From Euprymna scolopes (lineage: Eukaryota > Mollusca > Cephalopoda > Sepiida > Sepiolidae): a stretch of 28,221 nt of DNA. The stretch spans positions 114,367,873 through 114,396,093 of the forward strand of contig CM044489.1 of NCBI GenBank assembly GCA_024364805.1. The letters are read 5' to 3'. Positions within the stretch are counted from its first letter, which is position 1; every line of letters begins with the position of its first letter. A model generated the notes under the pieces. It did not search any database, had not been told where the DNA came from, and saw only the letters and a list, made by a program, of their open reading frames with translations. Below are positions 1 through 9,149 of the stretch, one piece after another. A program made the position numbers and the translations under genes.

Positions 1-134
1 CCAATCCCCAACGTCCTGATGTTAAGAACGGCTTTCGGAACAGACACCCCTAAACTTCTCATGTTAAAAATGTCGTATTGAATAGATACGCCCAACTTCG
101 CCATGGTAATAACGGTTTTCGGAATAAACACCCC
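1..134. repeat. Degenerate 42-bp tandem repeat (about 3 units)
   Basis: Three diverged units with a 42-base period can be read. The segments ending in GACACCCC (about 50), GATACGCCC (about 93) and AAACACCCC (about 134) are each preceded by a similar stretch of the type ATGGTAATAACGG / ATGTTAAGAACGG. The array runs off the left edge, so its full length is unknown. No coding sense is apparent. Confidence 0.6.
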
Positions 135-1912
135 ATTTAATAAGGGGGTTGTCAAGGTATTTGCTCCAAGTTTAACCTTGATATATGTTGTGAGCATACC
201 CACCTGCAAAGTCTATAAACTAACAAAAGAATTGGTGGGAGTGGCAGTGTTCTGCGGAGAGAAGTAGACTTGTTTAAGGAGCATGTGTAGAACATTGAAT
301 TACAGTGCATAATGCATGTCATTATACCTCGAAAATTACTTTTCTCCGCCAAAGTTAAAAGAGATTGTCATATTCAGCATATTCTAAAACCTACAGCAGT
401 CGTCAGTGTAAAGGAAATTGTGTAGGTAGAGCTAAAGTAAAAAAATGTCCTTAGAAATAGAAAATTTAATGTCAGATCAGTGTTGAAAATGTGTCCTGAA
501 AAGAGAACTAAAAAACTATTATAGTAAAAACAAAACAAATATATAACAAATACGTCTATACGTAGGCAATGTAATGCAAAGAAATTTGTACTTTAGCGGT
601 GTAAATTATTTGACAGACCGAAAAATTAAAAAAGAAAATGTAGTCAGATAGAAACTGAATCAAAATTTATGAAAATGAGAATTTTCTGGGTATAATTCAA
701 GCTTTGGGTGTAAAAATGTATTTTACATTTAAAAAATAGTTTTATGATTTGTTAGTCTGTCAACAAACGAAGAATCCACAGTAGCATTAAATAATATAAA
801 AAAGGCAGAAAAATAGAATCCAAAATGTCCACCTAAAAAGCAAAGGAAAACAAAACCAAAAAAGAAAATATGATCATATAAGGGTTTAGAAGATGCTCCA
901 AAATCGAAAAATAATTATTGTTTTGTTTGTTTTTTGTTTTGTTTTGCTTTGTTTTTGTTTCTTTGGGGGGGGGCTAATCACTTCAACCTAGGTGCCACTT
1001 TGATGTAGTGGGCTGCTACAACTCTCTTTTATTAAGAGATTCGTGACATTTTCATTTCATAAGTTGAGACGCTCGATCGAACGATATTTTTTATGAAATC
1101 AAAACATTATAGGCCGAAAGCTGCTACGATGTTTTTACTGTTACAAACAAATGTTTTAAAAATGCTAACATGACATATACTGTTTAATAATTTAAAAAAA
1201 AAATAAATAGTTGTCGCAGCCTATTTTGTAAATGTTTTCATCTAATATACATATATATACTTATATACGTATAATCGATTTAAAACAATCCGTGCCGATA
1301 ATATGTGCGTAGTAAAAGGTGAGGGTATAACTACGTAAAGTTATGAATATGAACGTGGTAGGAATTTTTATTTGGTCTAATATGCATAAAAGTAATGCTT
1401 CGTGTAGATTGAGCGGCCATATTAAATAAGGTGGGACGTGTTCATTTTTGTATGAATGTGTGTATTTCGGAATAATAGAATTGTATGGTCTCAGCCAGTG
1501 AGAATAGCCAGAATGTTAGTTGTGAGAAATTATTAATTTCGAATAGTTAAGTGTAAATGTAGTTGTATGTGTATTAGTGTTTCATCCAGTTAATAAGGGT
1601 GTCAGGGCAATAGATTTATAATGTTTAAACAATTACCCGGTGTTGACTGGGAGCGATGAGAGGTCTTTTGTTTTAGAGGGGAAAATATGGACTACTTCGT
1701 CTATAAGTCTTAGCGATGGTGATGATGTCACTTGTAGGAAGTAAGGTAGGATTTTATTATAACGAATAAATGTGTATGTAACGGCATTCGAAAGTTACAT
1801 AAGATGGTGAGTAATAGTTTTGACATAATAAATTTGTATGTGGCATTTGTTATTGCAAACCTACCGTAATTTCGTCCAGAGGGAAATTTCTGCAATCACT
1901 TTATTATACAAT

Positions 1913-1914
<2 letters not shown>
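135..1914. other. AT-rich DNA without recognisable feature
   Basis: Only short open frames with ordinary AT-rich composition are present. There is a G-tract near 965-973 beside a (GTTTT)-rich pyrimidine/purine stretch at about 916-962. I see no gene, RNA or transposon signature. Confidence 0.6.

Positions 1915-2006
<92 letters not shown>
1915..2006. repeat. (TA)n microsatellite
   Basis: About 92 bases of uninterrupted alternating AT. It abuts the AT-rich inverted-repeat element that begins just after it, and another short TA tract lies at 2537-2562 at the far side of that element, so TA tracts bracket the element. Confidence 0.97.
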
Positions 2007-2008
<2 letters not shown>

Positions 2009-2545
2009 CAATAAAAATACAGGCATGAACATGGTTAAGCTTAGACATGGAAAAGTAAGAATTGATTATATAATGTTATAAATTGAATTTTTTTTAATTC
2101 TGAATGCTGCAATATTTTAAGTTATAAATTTATTATATTTCTATTAGAATATCTTGTCCTTTTCTTTTCCAGTTTTAACAACTAGCCCTTTACTTTTCCA
2201 TGTTTAAGCTTACCATTACTTTTCATGCTCGCATTTTTCTAGTGTAATCCATGATTTTCCAGGCTTCAAATAAATTTACTTGTTCTTTGTTTAATTTCAG
2301 TCTTATTTTTTGCCCCCATAAACACATATGTAATAACAATGTACGGCACTTGTCTGTTTTCAATTTATAACATTATATAATCAATTCTTAATGCTGCAAT
2401 ATCTTCAGTTTTAAATTTATATTTTTTCTAAGATATCGTGTCCTTTGCTATTCAAATTTTTAACAACTGGTTCTTTACTTTTCCATGTTTAAGCTTAACC
2501 ATATTACTTTTCATGCTCGATTTTTATCTTGCAATATATATATAT
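2007..2545. repeat. AT-rich inverted-repeat (MITE-like) element, copy 1, composite
   Basis: A perfect 31-base inverted repeat joins 2057-2087 to 2359-2389. The segment from about 2100 to 2250 is repeated directly at about 2388-2545; both contain TGCTGCAATAT, then TTTAACAACT, then CTTTTCCATGTTTAAGCTTA. The same words occur in copy 2 at 4.79-5.08 kb. No coding capacity is seen. The structure resembles two overlapping or tandem copies of a non-autonomous foldback element; its superfamily is not recognisable. Confidence 0.7.
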
Positions 2546-3216
2546 ATACATATATATATATATTTGTCTGCGAACATGTGAGTTAGTTCACTATGGACTC
2601 TAAAACGGCTGGATCATTTTTTTATTCCACATTAATGTATTTTATGTATCTGGAAGTGTTCTTAGATATGTTTGGTATCGGAATGCTTCCGATACGTATA
2701 GAATATCAATAATCGAAAAAGTCCGATTAAAGAACCAACAGTCCGATCTAGACCAACGTTAACACCCTTATACAGCCTAAAATCACAAGTGCATTTGAGA
2801 AGTTTTATCAGCGCACAATCAGAAGAGTGCGGCGGATAAAACCAACAGTAGTTTATTTAATCAGACAGGGGTTCGTGCTTTCGAAATGAATGTTTCTGTT
2901 TAGAGCATAATTTAACCATGATACTTGACCTTTGTATTTTAGACTTTAATTCAAGCTATCATATAAAAATAATTTTATAAAATCGACAGTAGGTTCTATA
3001 AAATCAACAGTAGGTACAATATAGACTACAATGTTTTGCGTAATAAGTCACTGTGGGGAGGTAAGTGAAGCTTCCTCCGATGCATCACGGCGAGTCTCCG
3101 ACTAGAAATGGCAATCAATCGATTGAAAAATGATTTCGAAGACAATAAAAATATTGAAAGTGTGAAATATTCGGTGATCCTCATGCAATCCCTGGCAACA
3201 TCGAGTTTTCATACTA

Positions 3217-3225
<9 letters not shown>
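2546..3225. other. Anonymous DNA
   Basis: A short (TA)n tract lies at the left edge. The rest contains only short open frames and a small repeated word (AAAATCGACAGTAGGT and AAAATCAACAGTAGGT near 2980-3015). No gene is supported. Confidence 0.5.

Positions 3226-3276
<51 letters not shown>
3226..3276. repeat. (TG)n microsatellite
   Basis: About 50 bases of TG dinucleotides preceded by a short TA run. The open frames across it on both strands (poly Val-Cys or His-Thr) are only products of the simple repeat. Confidence 0.97.
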
Positions 3277-3277
<1 letters not shown>

Positions 3278-3925
3278 TATCACATACGCACATGCACCAG
3301 TACTTACTCCGTATAAATAGATGAATATATAGATTAATAGATAAGTTACAAATGTGATTGCTGTGTAAGTTTGTTTACAAGCAAACATTAATTAAATCTT
3401 TCTTAGTTAATTAATCATACACGTAGCATTAACTATTAACCAAGAGAAAGAGTGCCTCAATTCGTGGACTTATTTGTTTCTAACCAAAAGAAAACAAAAG
3501 ACAAAAGTGAAAACCAATAGTGTTAAAGATTAATTAAGAAACGAACCACGCCGATGATGTCATTGAGTAAATAACACGTGAATAACAAACAAAAGATGAA
3601 AACACAAAATGTCTCCGTCTTCTGAGGTAAACAAATTAATATTGTTCTAAATTGAATCTTGAAGTTTCTTTTTTGTCGCGACGGCCAATGAACAGCGGTG
3701 ATCAAATAAGGTGATCACAACTCATGCTAATAAATAGATCGATATATCTGATCAGTTCCAAAAAGTAAACGGTGATTATTATTATTATTTTTTATTTTTT
3801 TTTTTTTTTTGACAAACATATCCTGTTCACAGCCATCTGCCAAAAATAAATGTCTGGGAATTTTTGTTGTTTATTTTGTTTGTTCTTTGGTTTTATTCTT
3901 TCTTAAAACAATATAAAATGCTTGT
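3277..3925. other. Anonymous AT-rich DNA
   Basis: Contains (ATT)n and a poly-T run near 3777-3810. The only notable open frame is 60 codons on the minus strand with no family resemblance. Nothing else is seen. Confidence 0.5.
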
Positions 3926-4372
3926 TTCTGAAGTTTTGAGATGAGGATTGATGTTTATTCGGACTATTGTTCTCATCTTGAGTGTCATTTTCACAACGTT
4001 GCGGTCGATGTAACATTCGACCTTCTTCAGGTGTATCTTGTCGAACTCGGGAATTTGGACGGAATTTCGAACGGAATCCTTTATGCTCTCCTTCCCTCAG
4101 CCATGACTGGATAGAGGTCGCAATTGTATTTTAAGGTCACCCACACTGAGAATTGAACCTTCAACCTTCAGGAGAATATCACTTTTACAACTGATTTTTC
4201 CAAGTACTTTAACAACTGCGCCACGTAGTTTACATTTCATTGTAGAGAGCATGCTACTTGCGTGAAGTAATTAAAGATTCCGTTCGAAATTCCGTTCAAA
4301 TTCCCGAATTCGATAGAAACATTACAGAGTTCGACAAGATATACCTGAAAAAGTCTTCAGAATAAGTAAGGA
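3926..4372. mobile_element. Long-inverted-repeat element with tRNA-like core, copy 1
   Basis: The left arm (about 3940-4085) contains GGTCGATGTAACATTCGACC, CTTCTTCAGGTGTATCTTG and GGAATTTCGAACGGAATCC. The right side (about 4268-4372) is the reverse complement of the inner half of that arm (GATTCCGTTCGAAATTCCGT, then CGACAAGATATACCTGAA). The outer part of the right arm is missing here. A tRNA-like segment lies in the centre (4135-4231, minus). Related sequences are at 18.53-18.72 kb and 27.18-27.78 kb. It is non-coding, and the family name is not recognised. Confidence 0.75.
4135..4231 (-). repeat. tRNA-derived (pseudo-tRNA) segment
   Basis: On the minus strand a box A-like word, TGGCGCAGTTG (consensus TRGYNNARNGG, one mismatch), is followed about 60 bases later by a good box B, GGTTCAATTC. 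Spacing is longer than in a normal tRNA and pairing of the arms is poor, so this is a tRNA-derived repeat segment rather than a working tRNA gene. Confidence 0.6.
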
Positions 4373-4392
4373 AAGTGAGAGGCGGTTTCTTC

Positions 4393-4535
4393 TGATTGGT
4401 TGTTGGTTAACAAAGCAACTTTTTCAACATTGACGTTTTAGAGACGATTACCATAGCAACTTTTACGTCGTCGAGACCTTCATAAATCTTAGCGGGAATG
4501 TTGCTCACATGCCATCTTTTTTGGTTATATAGAGA
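4393..4535 (+). promoter_or_regulatory. Promoter-like cluster (CCAAT, CRE-like, X-box-like, TATA)
   Basis: Within 143 bases there are an inverted CCAAT box (ATTGG, 4395), a CRE-like TGACGTTT (4431), a word at 4447-4460 whose reverse complement GTTGCTATGGTAAT matches 11 of 14 bases of the canonical RFX X-box, TTTACGTC (4462) and a TATA-like TTATATAGAG (4525). The stretch is less AT-rich than its surroundings. No gene follows that I can recognise. It could be a fossil promoter, the regulatory part of a retroelement, or chance. Confidence 0.3.
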
Positions 4536-4786
4536 GAGTTATTAAAAGTGATGCTCTTTGCCGTGCTGGGGCGGATAATCTTTCGTTTACGGTGTCGCTC
4601 GTTAATTCTGTTTCTCTCTCTTCTTTTTTTTGTCCCTTCTTTCTGTTTATTTACTGAATTACGTCATTTATTTGACTTTTTTATTTAGCCAGTTTAAGAA
4701 GTTGGTAATAATCTTTTAATAGATTGTTGACAATACGTATGATATTGAACACAAAAAAGAAAATATTAATTCAATGAAAAGCCTGG

Positions 4787-5083
4787 AAAAAATCATGAAT
4801 TACATAGAAAAATGCGAGCATGAAAAGTAATATGGTTAAGATTAAACTTAGAAACGTAAAATGACTAGTTGTTAAAATATTGCAGCATTAAGAAGGAATA
4901 TATAATGTTAAATTGAATTTTTTTTAATTCTTTATGCTGCAATATTTTAAGTTATTAATGTATTATATTTTTACTAGAATATTTTTTCTTTTCTTGTTTT
5001 AACAACTAGTTCTTTTACTTTTCTCTGTTTAATCTTAACCATATTACTCTTCAAGGTCGCATTTTTCTATGTAATATAAGTAT
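4787..5083. repeat. AT-rich inverted-repeat (MITE-like) element, copy 2
   Basis: The left arm (about 4787-4890: ATGCGAGCATGAAAAGTAA, GGTTAAGATTAAACTTAG, ACTAGTTGTTAAAATATTGC) is the approximate reverse complement of the right arm (about 4930-5083: GCTGCAATATTTTAAG, TTTTAACAACTAGTTC, ATCTTAACCATATTAC). This is the simplest copy of the family seen at 2.0-2.5 kb. It is non-autonomous with no coding sequence. Confidence 0.75.
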
Positions 5084-5584
5084 ATATAAGTGAGAATGTG
5101 TGTGAGGACAATTCTCAACCTATATACTCAGCGAATTTTATCTACAGACTTGAAAATTGATATATAGGGTATTCAGACATTTGCAAAATATTTTCATCCG
5201 TTTTCATCCGGAAAAGGGGCTGTTAAGGGGTCAAAATTGAAAAATTGATACGTGTGTGGGGCTATCGGACTTGTATTTGTTTGTCAACTGTTTCACGAAT
5301 GCGCATGCGTGAATCGTTCACAAGGCAGATCCCTTATGTTAAGAATAAGTAAGTTTGATCTTTTTTTTAAGAACATGGCAAGCTAGCTTAATGGGTATCG
5401 TACTTGACTCACTGTCTTTAGGTTTTGGTTTCGATCTCAGCTCGAGTATTTTTGATTTACTTACAAGAAGTGAACTGTTTACAAAAGGCATAATACTTGC
5501 ATCCACAGTTCTCAGTTTCTGTATGAATTAAAATATAATATTTATGCATATTTTATAACTGGGCAACGCCGGGCAGCCTGTTAG
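5084..5584 (+). mobile_element. Helitron-like element, degenerate
   Basis: The 3' end GGGCAACGCCGGGCAGCC followed by TGTTAG|T is nearly the same as the end of the Helitron at 11.3-11.7 kb (CAACGCCGGGTAGCCCTG, then CTAG|T), with TTAG in place of the expected CTRR. The 5' end is eroded; the stretch TATATATAAGTGAGAATGTG near 5090 resembles the TCTATATATATAAAA start of these elements. It encodes no Rep/helicase and is therefore non-autonomous. A tRNA-like segment lies inside it. The 5' boundary is uncertain by tens of bases. Confidence 0.65.
5376..5455 (+). repeat. tRNA-like segment inside the Helitron-like element
   Basis: TAGCTTAATGG fits box A exactly, and GGTTTCGATCTC about 45 bases later is a near box B. 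The distance suits a tRNA of about 75 nt, but acceptor pairing is not evident. It is probably a tRNA-derived SINE head or a captured tRNA pseudogene. Confidence 0.45.
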
Positions 5585-5640
5585 TATCTAATATTTGAAA
5601 GCGATTTCACGCCCATTTACTTGATCGTAAATAGTGATTA

Positions 5641-5813
5641 AGTAAAATAATTCGCGGTAGCCATTTTGATTCGAGAGAGGAACTAAATACATAACCAGAA
5701 CGGAAGCGAGTAAGTGCTGGGTTCTTGGTTTCTATATATTTTAGCCCTTACTAGCTTCCGTTCCAGTTAGTTTTATCCGGAATCAAAATAGCTACTACAG
5801 ATTATTGAATTTA
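5641..5813. repeat. Short foldback (inverted-repeat) element
   Basis: The left arm 5641-5713 (AGCCATTTTGATTC, AACGGAAGCGAGTAA) is the imperfect reverse complement of 5748-5813 (TTACTAGCTTCCGTT, GGAATCAAAATAGCT), with about 34 bases of loop. It is non-coding. It resembles a MITE; no clear target duplication is visible. Confidence 0.7.
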
Positions 5814-6230
5814 CCTCACGGACACATTTTCATACTTGACCTCATCTACATACACCTTCACACTCTTATACGCACATCCACACACATATACCAATACACA
5901 CACACACACACATGCTTACACACATACCTTAACTACACTGTATGCTTTACATCTTCTGGCGTATCTTAGGAAAAAAAACCTTTACTAATACATCGAAATT
6001 AAATATAATGGCCTTTATAAAAAATTCTAGGAAATAGGGATATAGTTCTAATATTTACTGTTAAAGAAAATGTATTTGTTATTGCTTTAAAGCAAAAGAC
6101 TACTGTAATCTTATGGTAAATATATACTTATGTACAAAACGAAAGCACGTGTGACACCCCTCACATGATTCCATTTCCGTTTGATAAAAACCGGTTTTCT
6201 TTTTCGTTGTAGACCATTTACTAGTTGACC
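5814..6230. other. Anonymous DNA
   Basis: Contains a short (CA)n tract near 5898-5912 and otherwise nothing recognisable. It lies between the foldback element and the 5S-derived SINE. Confidence 0.5.
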
Positions 6231-6233
6231 AGT

Positions 6234-6570
6234 TGTGCACAAATCCTAAGAATGATAGGAGCCTTCTATCATGTGTGCGTGTGCAGTCAGCACCAACCTT
6301 ATTCGGGTTTAACCGGATTCCTCCGAAGGAGGAAGTTTCATGGGAGTGTGAAATTCACAAGCGGTCCTCAGTCGCATGTATATCCTCGTTAACGGAGATG
6401 ATGACGTTAGGTTTTTGCAACTTTTTGCAGGGAGGTGCCGGCGTCCTCCTACATACAGCACCTGGACTTCCTAAATTGGTCACCCATTTTAGTAATGATC
6501 AGGCTCAACGTTGCTTAACTTCGGTGATCTGACGGGAACCGGTGTGTCAACATGATTATGCCGTATATAG
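6234..6570 (-). mobile_element. 5S rRNA-derived SINE (minus strand), copy A
   Basis: Read on the minus strand from about 6570 the sequence follows a 5S rRNA: ATATACGGCATAATCA, CACCGGTTCCCGTCAGATC, then ACCGAAGTTAAGCAACGTTG, and near the end GGGTGACC and GGTGCTGTATG. The 5S part is about 6448-6570. The internal Pol III control region of 5S (GAAGTTAAGCAACGTTGAGC) is well kept. A non-5S body follows down to roughly 6234 and holds a hairpin CCTCCTTCGGAGG. A head of 5S plus an unrelated body is the layout of 5S-derived SINEs (SINE3 type). The 99-codon plus-strand frame across it is a shadow. The 3' limit is uncertain. Confidence 0.8.
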
Positions 6571-6584
6571 CCTTCTATCATGTT

Positions 6585-6875
6585 TGAAAGTAACACAATT
6601 TTCAACGAGCAACATCGGAGATGCGCCGCAGTACAACTCATGCTCCCTACTGATCCAGGTTATGAAAACAGAACCATTGCCAGCATTCTCAAAATGTAAA
6701 TCCGAAGGGTTCAATGCTTGAGGGGCACAACTCAACGAAGTTTCTGGCCATGGTTTATGGTTTTTGGTGTGGTTTTAAGTAAGGGACACATCATACCACC
6801 CCACATCTTCGAAGTCGGCTTGAAAGTCAAGACTAAAGTGTACCTGGATGTGCTGAAGAAAGAAATTAGTACTCA
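6585..6875 (+). pseudogene. Mariner-superfamily transposase fragment, internally deleted
   Basis: One frame gives an N-terminal helix-turn-helix-like piece (RTIASILKM, then a stop, then IRRVQCLRG). It runs straight into a catalytic-core piece, VFGVVLSKGHIIPPHIFEVG, followed by LKVKTKVYLDVLKK. The latter is typical of IS630/Tc1/mariner transposases (VFGVVSS-GH-MPPHIF type). The stretch between the helix-turn-helix and this core, including the first catalytic Asp, is missing, and the C-terminal part with the remaining acidic residues is absent. No terminal repeats are found. It is a dead fragment. Confidence 0.7.
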
Positions 6876-7099
6876 ATCGAAGTTTGTTTTCTTTTCGATG
6901 TGGAAAATTATGGGATGCTCTGTTATCTTTATTACTTGTTTCACGACGTTTCGGCCAACTATTCCTCTGATTTTCGTCAGGTGGAAACCGCGACGGATAG
7001 GAACTTCGAATCTCCTAACTGCATTCTCAGCAATCACTGCCATCCATAGTTGTTGTTATATCACCACATTTTGGCCAAGTAAGCCTCTGGCCGGCTTTG

Positions 7100-7186
7100 G
7101 GTAGGATTGAAACCGCTATCTTCAGACAATTCTCACCTGGAACTGTAGAGATTCAATGTCTCTATCCACTGCGCCACGGGCCCCGA
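7100..7186 (-). repeat. tRNA-derived segment in foldback element
   Basis: On the minus strand CCCGTGGCGCAGTGGATAG carries a perfect box A (TGGCGCAGTGG), and GGTTTCAATCC about 60 bases on is a near box B. It looks like the head of a tRNA-derived repeat. A partial second copy lacking box A lies at 7533-7585. It is probably not a functional tRNA. Confidence 0.6.
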
Positions 7187-7259
7187 AGGGCAATCAAGGT
7201 TGGATTTTTTTTTTTTTTTTTTTTTTTTTGGTCTTATAAATCCACGTTTATTCATTATG

Positions 7260-7515
7260 TCTGATCTTCCATGGTCGGGTCCGTGTCGAATGATATATAT
7301 ATTATTTACTTGGAATTCATTTGATCAAGATCAACTATTGCTTCGACAAACCCTGATAAACTCGAAGTTCTTTATTTAAACATCAGTCCCACCGTTGCTG
7401 ACGTTATCGAGTGTTGTTCAGGATTTGAGCACGCTGTCGAATTACTGAAAGGTGTTTACAAGTCTTCAAGCGTTATTCATGCTAGACATCTGCTTTCCAC
7501 GCGTCTGCAACAAGA
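7260..7515 (+). mobile_element. Fossil gag fragment of an LTR retrotransposon (Ty3/gypsy-like)
   Basis: A short stretch at about 7385-7515 reads as a capsid-like sequence with VIHARHLLSTRLQQ, which resembles the HARHLLATRKQ region of Gag in invertebrate Ty3/gypsy-type elements; the sequence just upstream is also Gag-like. It is a broken fragment with no pol, no recognisable LTRs and clear decay, lying inside the foldback element. The family assignment rests on the short motif only. Confidence 0.5.
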
Positions 7516-7770
7516 AAACTGCTTTGGGTAAGATTGAAACCGCTATCTTCAGACAATTCTCACCTGGAACCGTAGAGCTTCAATGTAGAGGTTTACTTGG
7601 CCAAAAACGTGGTGAGACGACAACAACTACGGATGGCAGTGATTGCTGAAAATGCAGTTAGGAGACTCGAAGTTCCTATCCGTCGCGGTTACCACCTGAC
7701 GAAGGCCAGAGGAATAGTTGGCCGAAACATCGTGAAACAACAACTAATAAAGATGAGAATAATAGTCCGC

Positions 7771-8326
7771 AATAAATAAATTAATAAAAATTCCTTGGTT
7801 TTGTTTGTTAATATAGGTTTAATATAAGTTGAATTTTTGACTTGCACCCATACTTTTTCCTAATACTCTTTTATTAACTATACCACTGAGTTTGTTCTGA
7901 TTGTTACCGGCCTGCAATAATACTATAGTTATAAATACTAGCGGTACCTGTGGAAATTCCACAACGGCAACTTTCATATGTTATATATTGCTGTTGGAAG
8001 TTCAGCGTAAATGAAGAACCCCGCGTATTATTGTAGCCCTTTTGTTAAACATGTAAAAGTATTTATCTAAGTAATCTGGTTAATGAAGTGTCAGACTATA
8101 TCTGATGATTACGGTTTATCCCCAATATCCTTATATGAGTTTGTGACATATTTCCATTGTATGGCCGCCCGGCGCGAACGGAAACCCCACAATATCATTA
8201 TACCATCTATAGACAGAACAGATGCTACCCTTGGACCATAGCCAGAAGATTAAGAAGATGTGTTTTAGTTTAAAGTACAGTACAAAAGCAACATCATTTG
8301 TTTTTCTTTTTTGTTGCTGTTGTTGT
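7771..8326. other. Anonymous DNA
   Basis: No gene or repeat recognised. The GC-rich word GGCCGCCCGGCGCGAACGG near 8163-8181 stands out from the AT-rich background. Confidence 0.45.
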
Positions 8327-8337
8327 TTTTTTTTTTT

Positions 8338-8376
<39 letters not shown>
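8327..8376. repeat. Poly-T tract
   Basis: About 50 T with a single G near 8339. The plus-strand poly-Phe and minus-strand poly-Lys frames across it are products of this tract. Confidence 0.95.
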
Positions 8377-8379
<3 letters not shown>

Positions 8380-8430
8380 TTGCGTCTTCGGTGATCGGGA
8401 TATCCTATTTATTATAAAAGATGATAGATG

Positions 8431-8494
8431 ATAACATACTACGAACATAAGGTTAGCGTATCTATATACTATTTTAATGTTCGTAGTATGGTAT
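8431..8494. repeat. Hairpin: 18-bp inverted repeat
   Basis: ATAACATACTACGAACAT (8431-8448) pairs with ATGTTCGTAGTATGGTAT (8477-8494) with one mismatch and a loop of 28 bases. It could be a foldback relic. No T-run, gene or family is attached to it. Confidence 0.55.
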
Positions 8495-9140
8495 CACTAG
8501 TGACTATGACAAAAGAATATGTTTTTCATTGTTTTTACTCTCGAGTATATACCCGACATAGTTAATGAACCGAGAATCACATCACTTTATATAAAAGCAT
8601 ATAAAGTATCAACGAATACACACTCGAGAGTCGATACAATTAAAAGAATATGCTGTTGTCCCAGCCCTAGTTATCATCTTACTAACCTCCTTGTTTAATA
8701 AAAAGGATCTCCCGATCGAATAATTTTTAATCTGGAAACCGTGACATACGTACGTACGTTAAAGGTACTACGGTATTGATATATAGATGACAAGTTGGGA
8801 AGATAAATTATTATTTGTCATAAACTATCAATTTAACAATAGTAGCCAAAGGAGTTCACTGCTATATGAATATTTTGGTGCGGCTTCGTGTTACATTTAA
8901 TACAAAAATTACAGTACGGCTATGTTTTTCGTTTGATACAAACATTTTGTTATTATTACATGATACGTTGAACACGAAAATTGTGTTAAGGCTTACATGT
9001 TACGTCTACGTTGTACGGGTGTGCCGTTGGCTTTAATACAGCAGTCGTAAGACCTCAAAAGCTATGAACTTCACTAAAAGAGGAACGTATGCATTTTGTT
9101 GGTAATATTCTAAATTTCATATCTTTTTACTTACAACTAA
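8495..9140. other. Anonymous DNA
   Basis: The word ACTCTCGAG near 8537 recurs inverted near 8623 (CTCGAGAGT). No gene or element is recognised. Confidence 0.4.
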
Positions 9141-9149
9141 AACTCGGAA

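Larger units (their letters stand above)
6920..7770. mobile_element. Foldback element with about 160-bp inverted arms, composite
   Basis: The left arm, about 6920-7090 (TTTCGGCCAACTATTCCTCT, CGCGACGGATAGGAACTTCG, CTCCTAACTGCATT), is the reverse complement of the right arm at about 7590-7765 (GAGGAATAGTTGGCCGAAAC, CGAAGTTCCTATCCGTCGCG). Between them lie a tRNA-like segment (7100-7186), a poly-T run (7207-7229) and a gag fossil (about 7260-7515). The 63-base stretch 7093-7155 (GCTTTGGGTAGGATTGAAAC...) is repeated in direct orientation at 7522-7585, as if the interior arose by recombination or duplication within the element. Open frames across the arms are shadows. Confidence 0.75.

Noticed and set aside
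3102-3320. Poly-His-Thr or poly-Cys-Val proteins over CA/TG tracts (also near 10.7, 11.9 and 12.2 kb)
   Set aside because: Products of the dinucleotide repeats; no conserved flanking coding sequence.
6233-6532. 99-codon plus-strand frame
   Set aside because: It lies antisense across the 5S-derived SINE and is explained by that element.
8131-8448. Lysine/glutamine-rich minus-strand frame and its poly-Phe counterpart
   Set aside because: Caused by the poly-T tract; no domain on either side.
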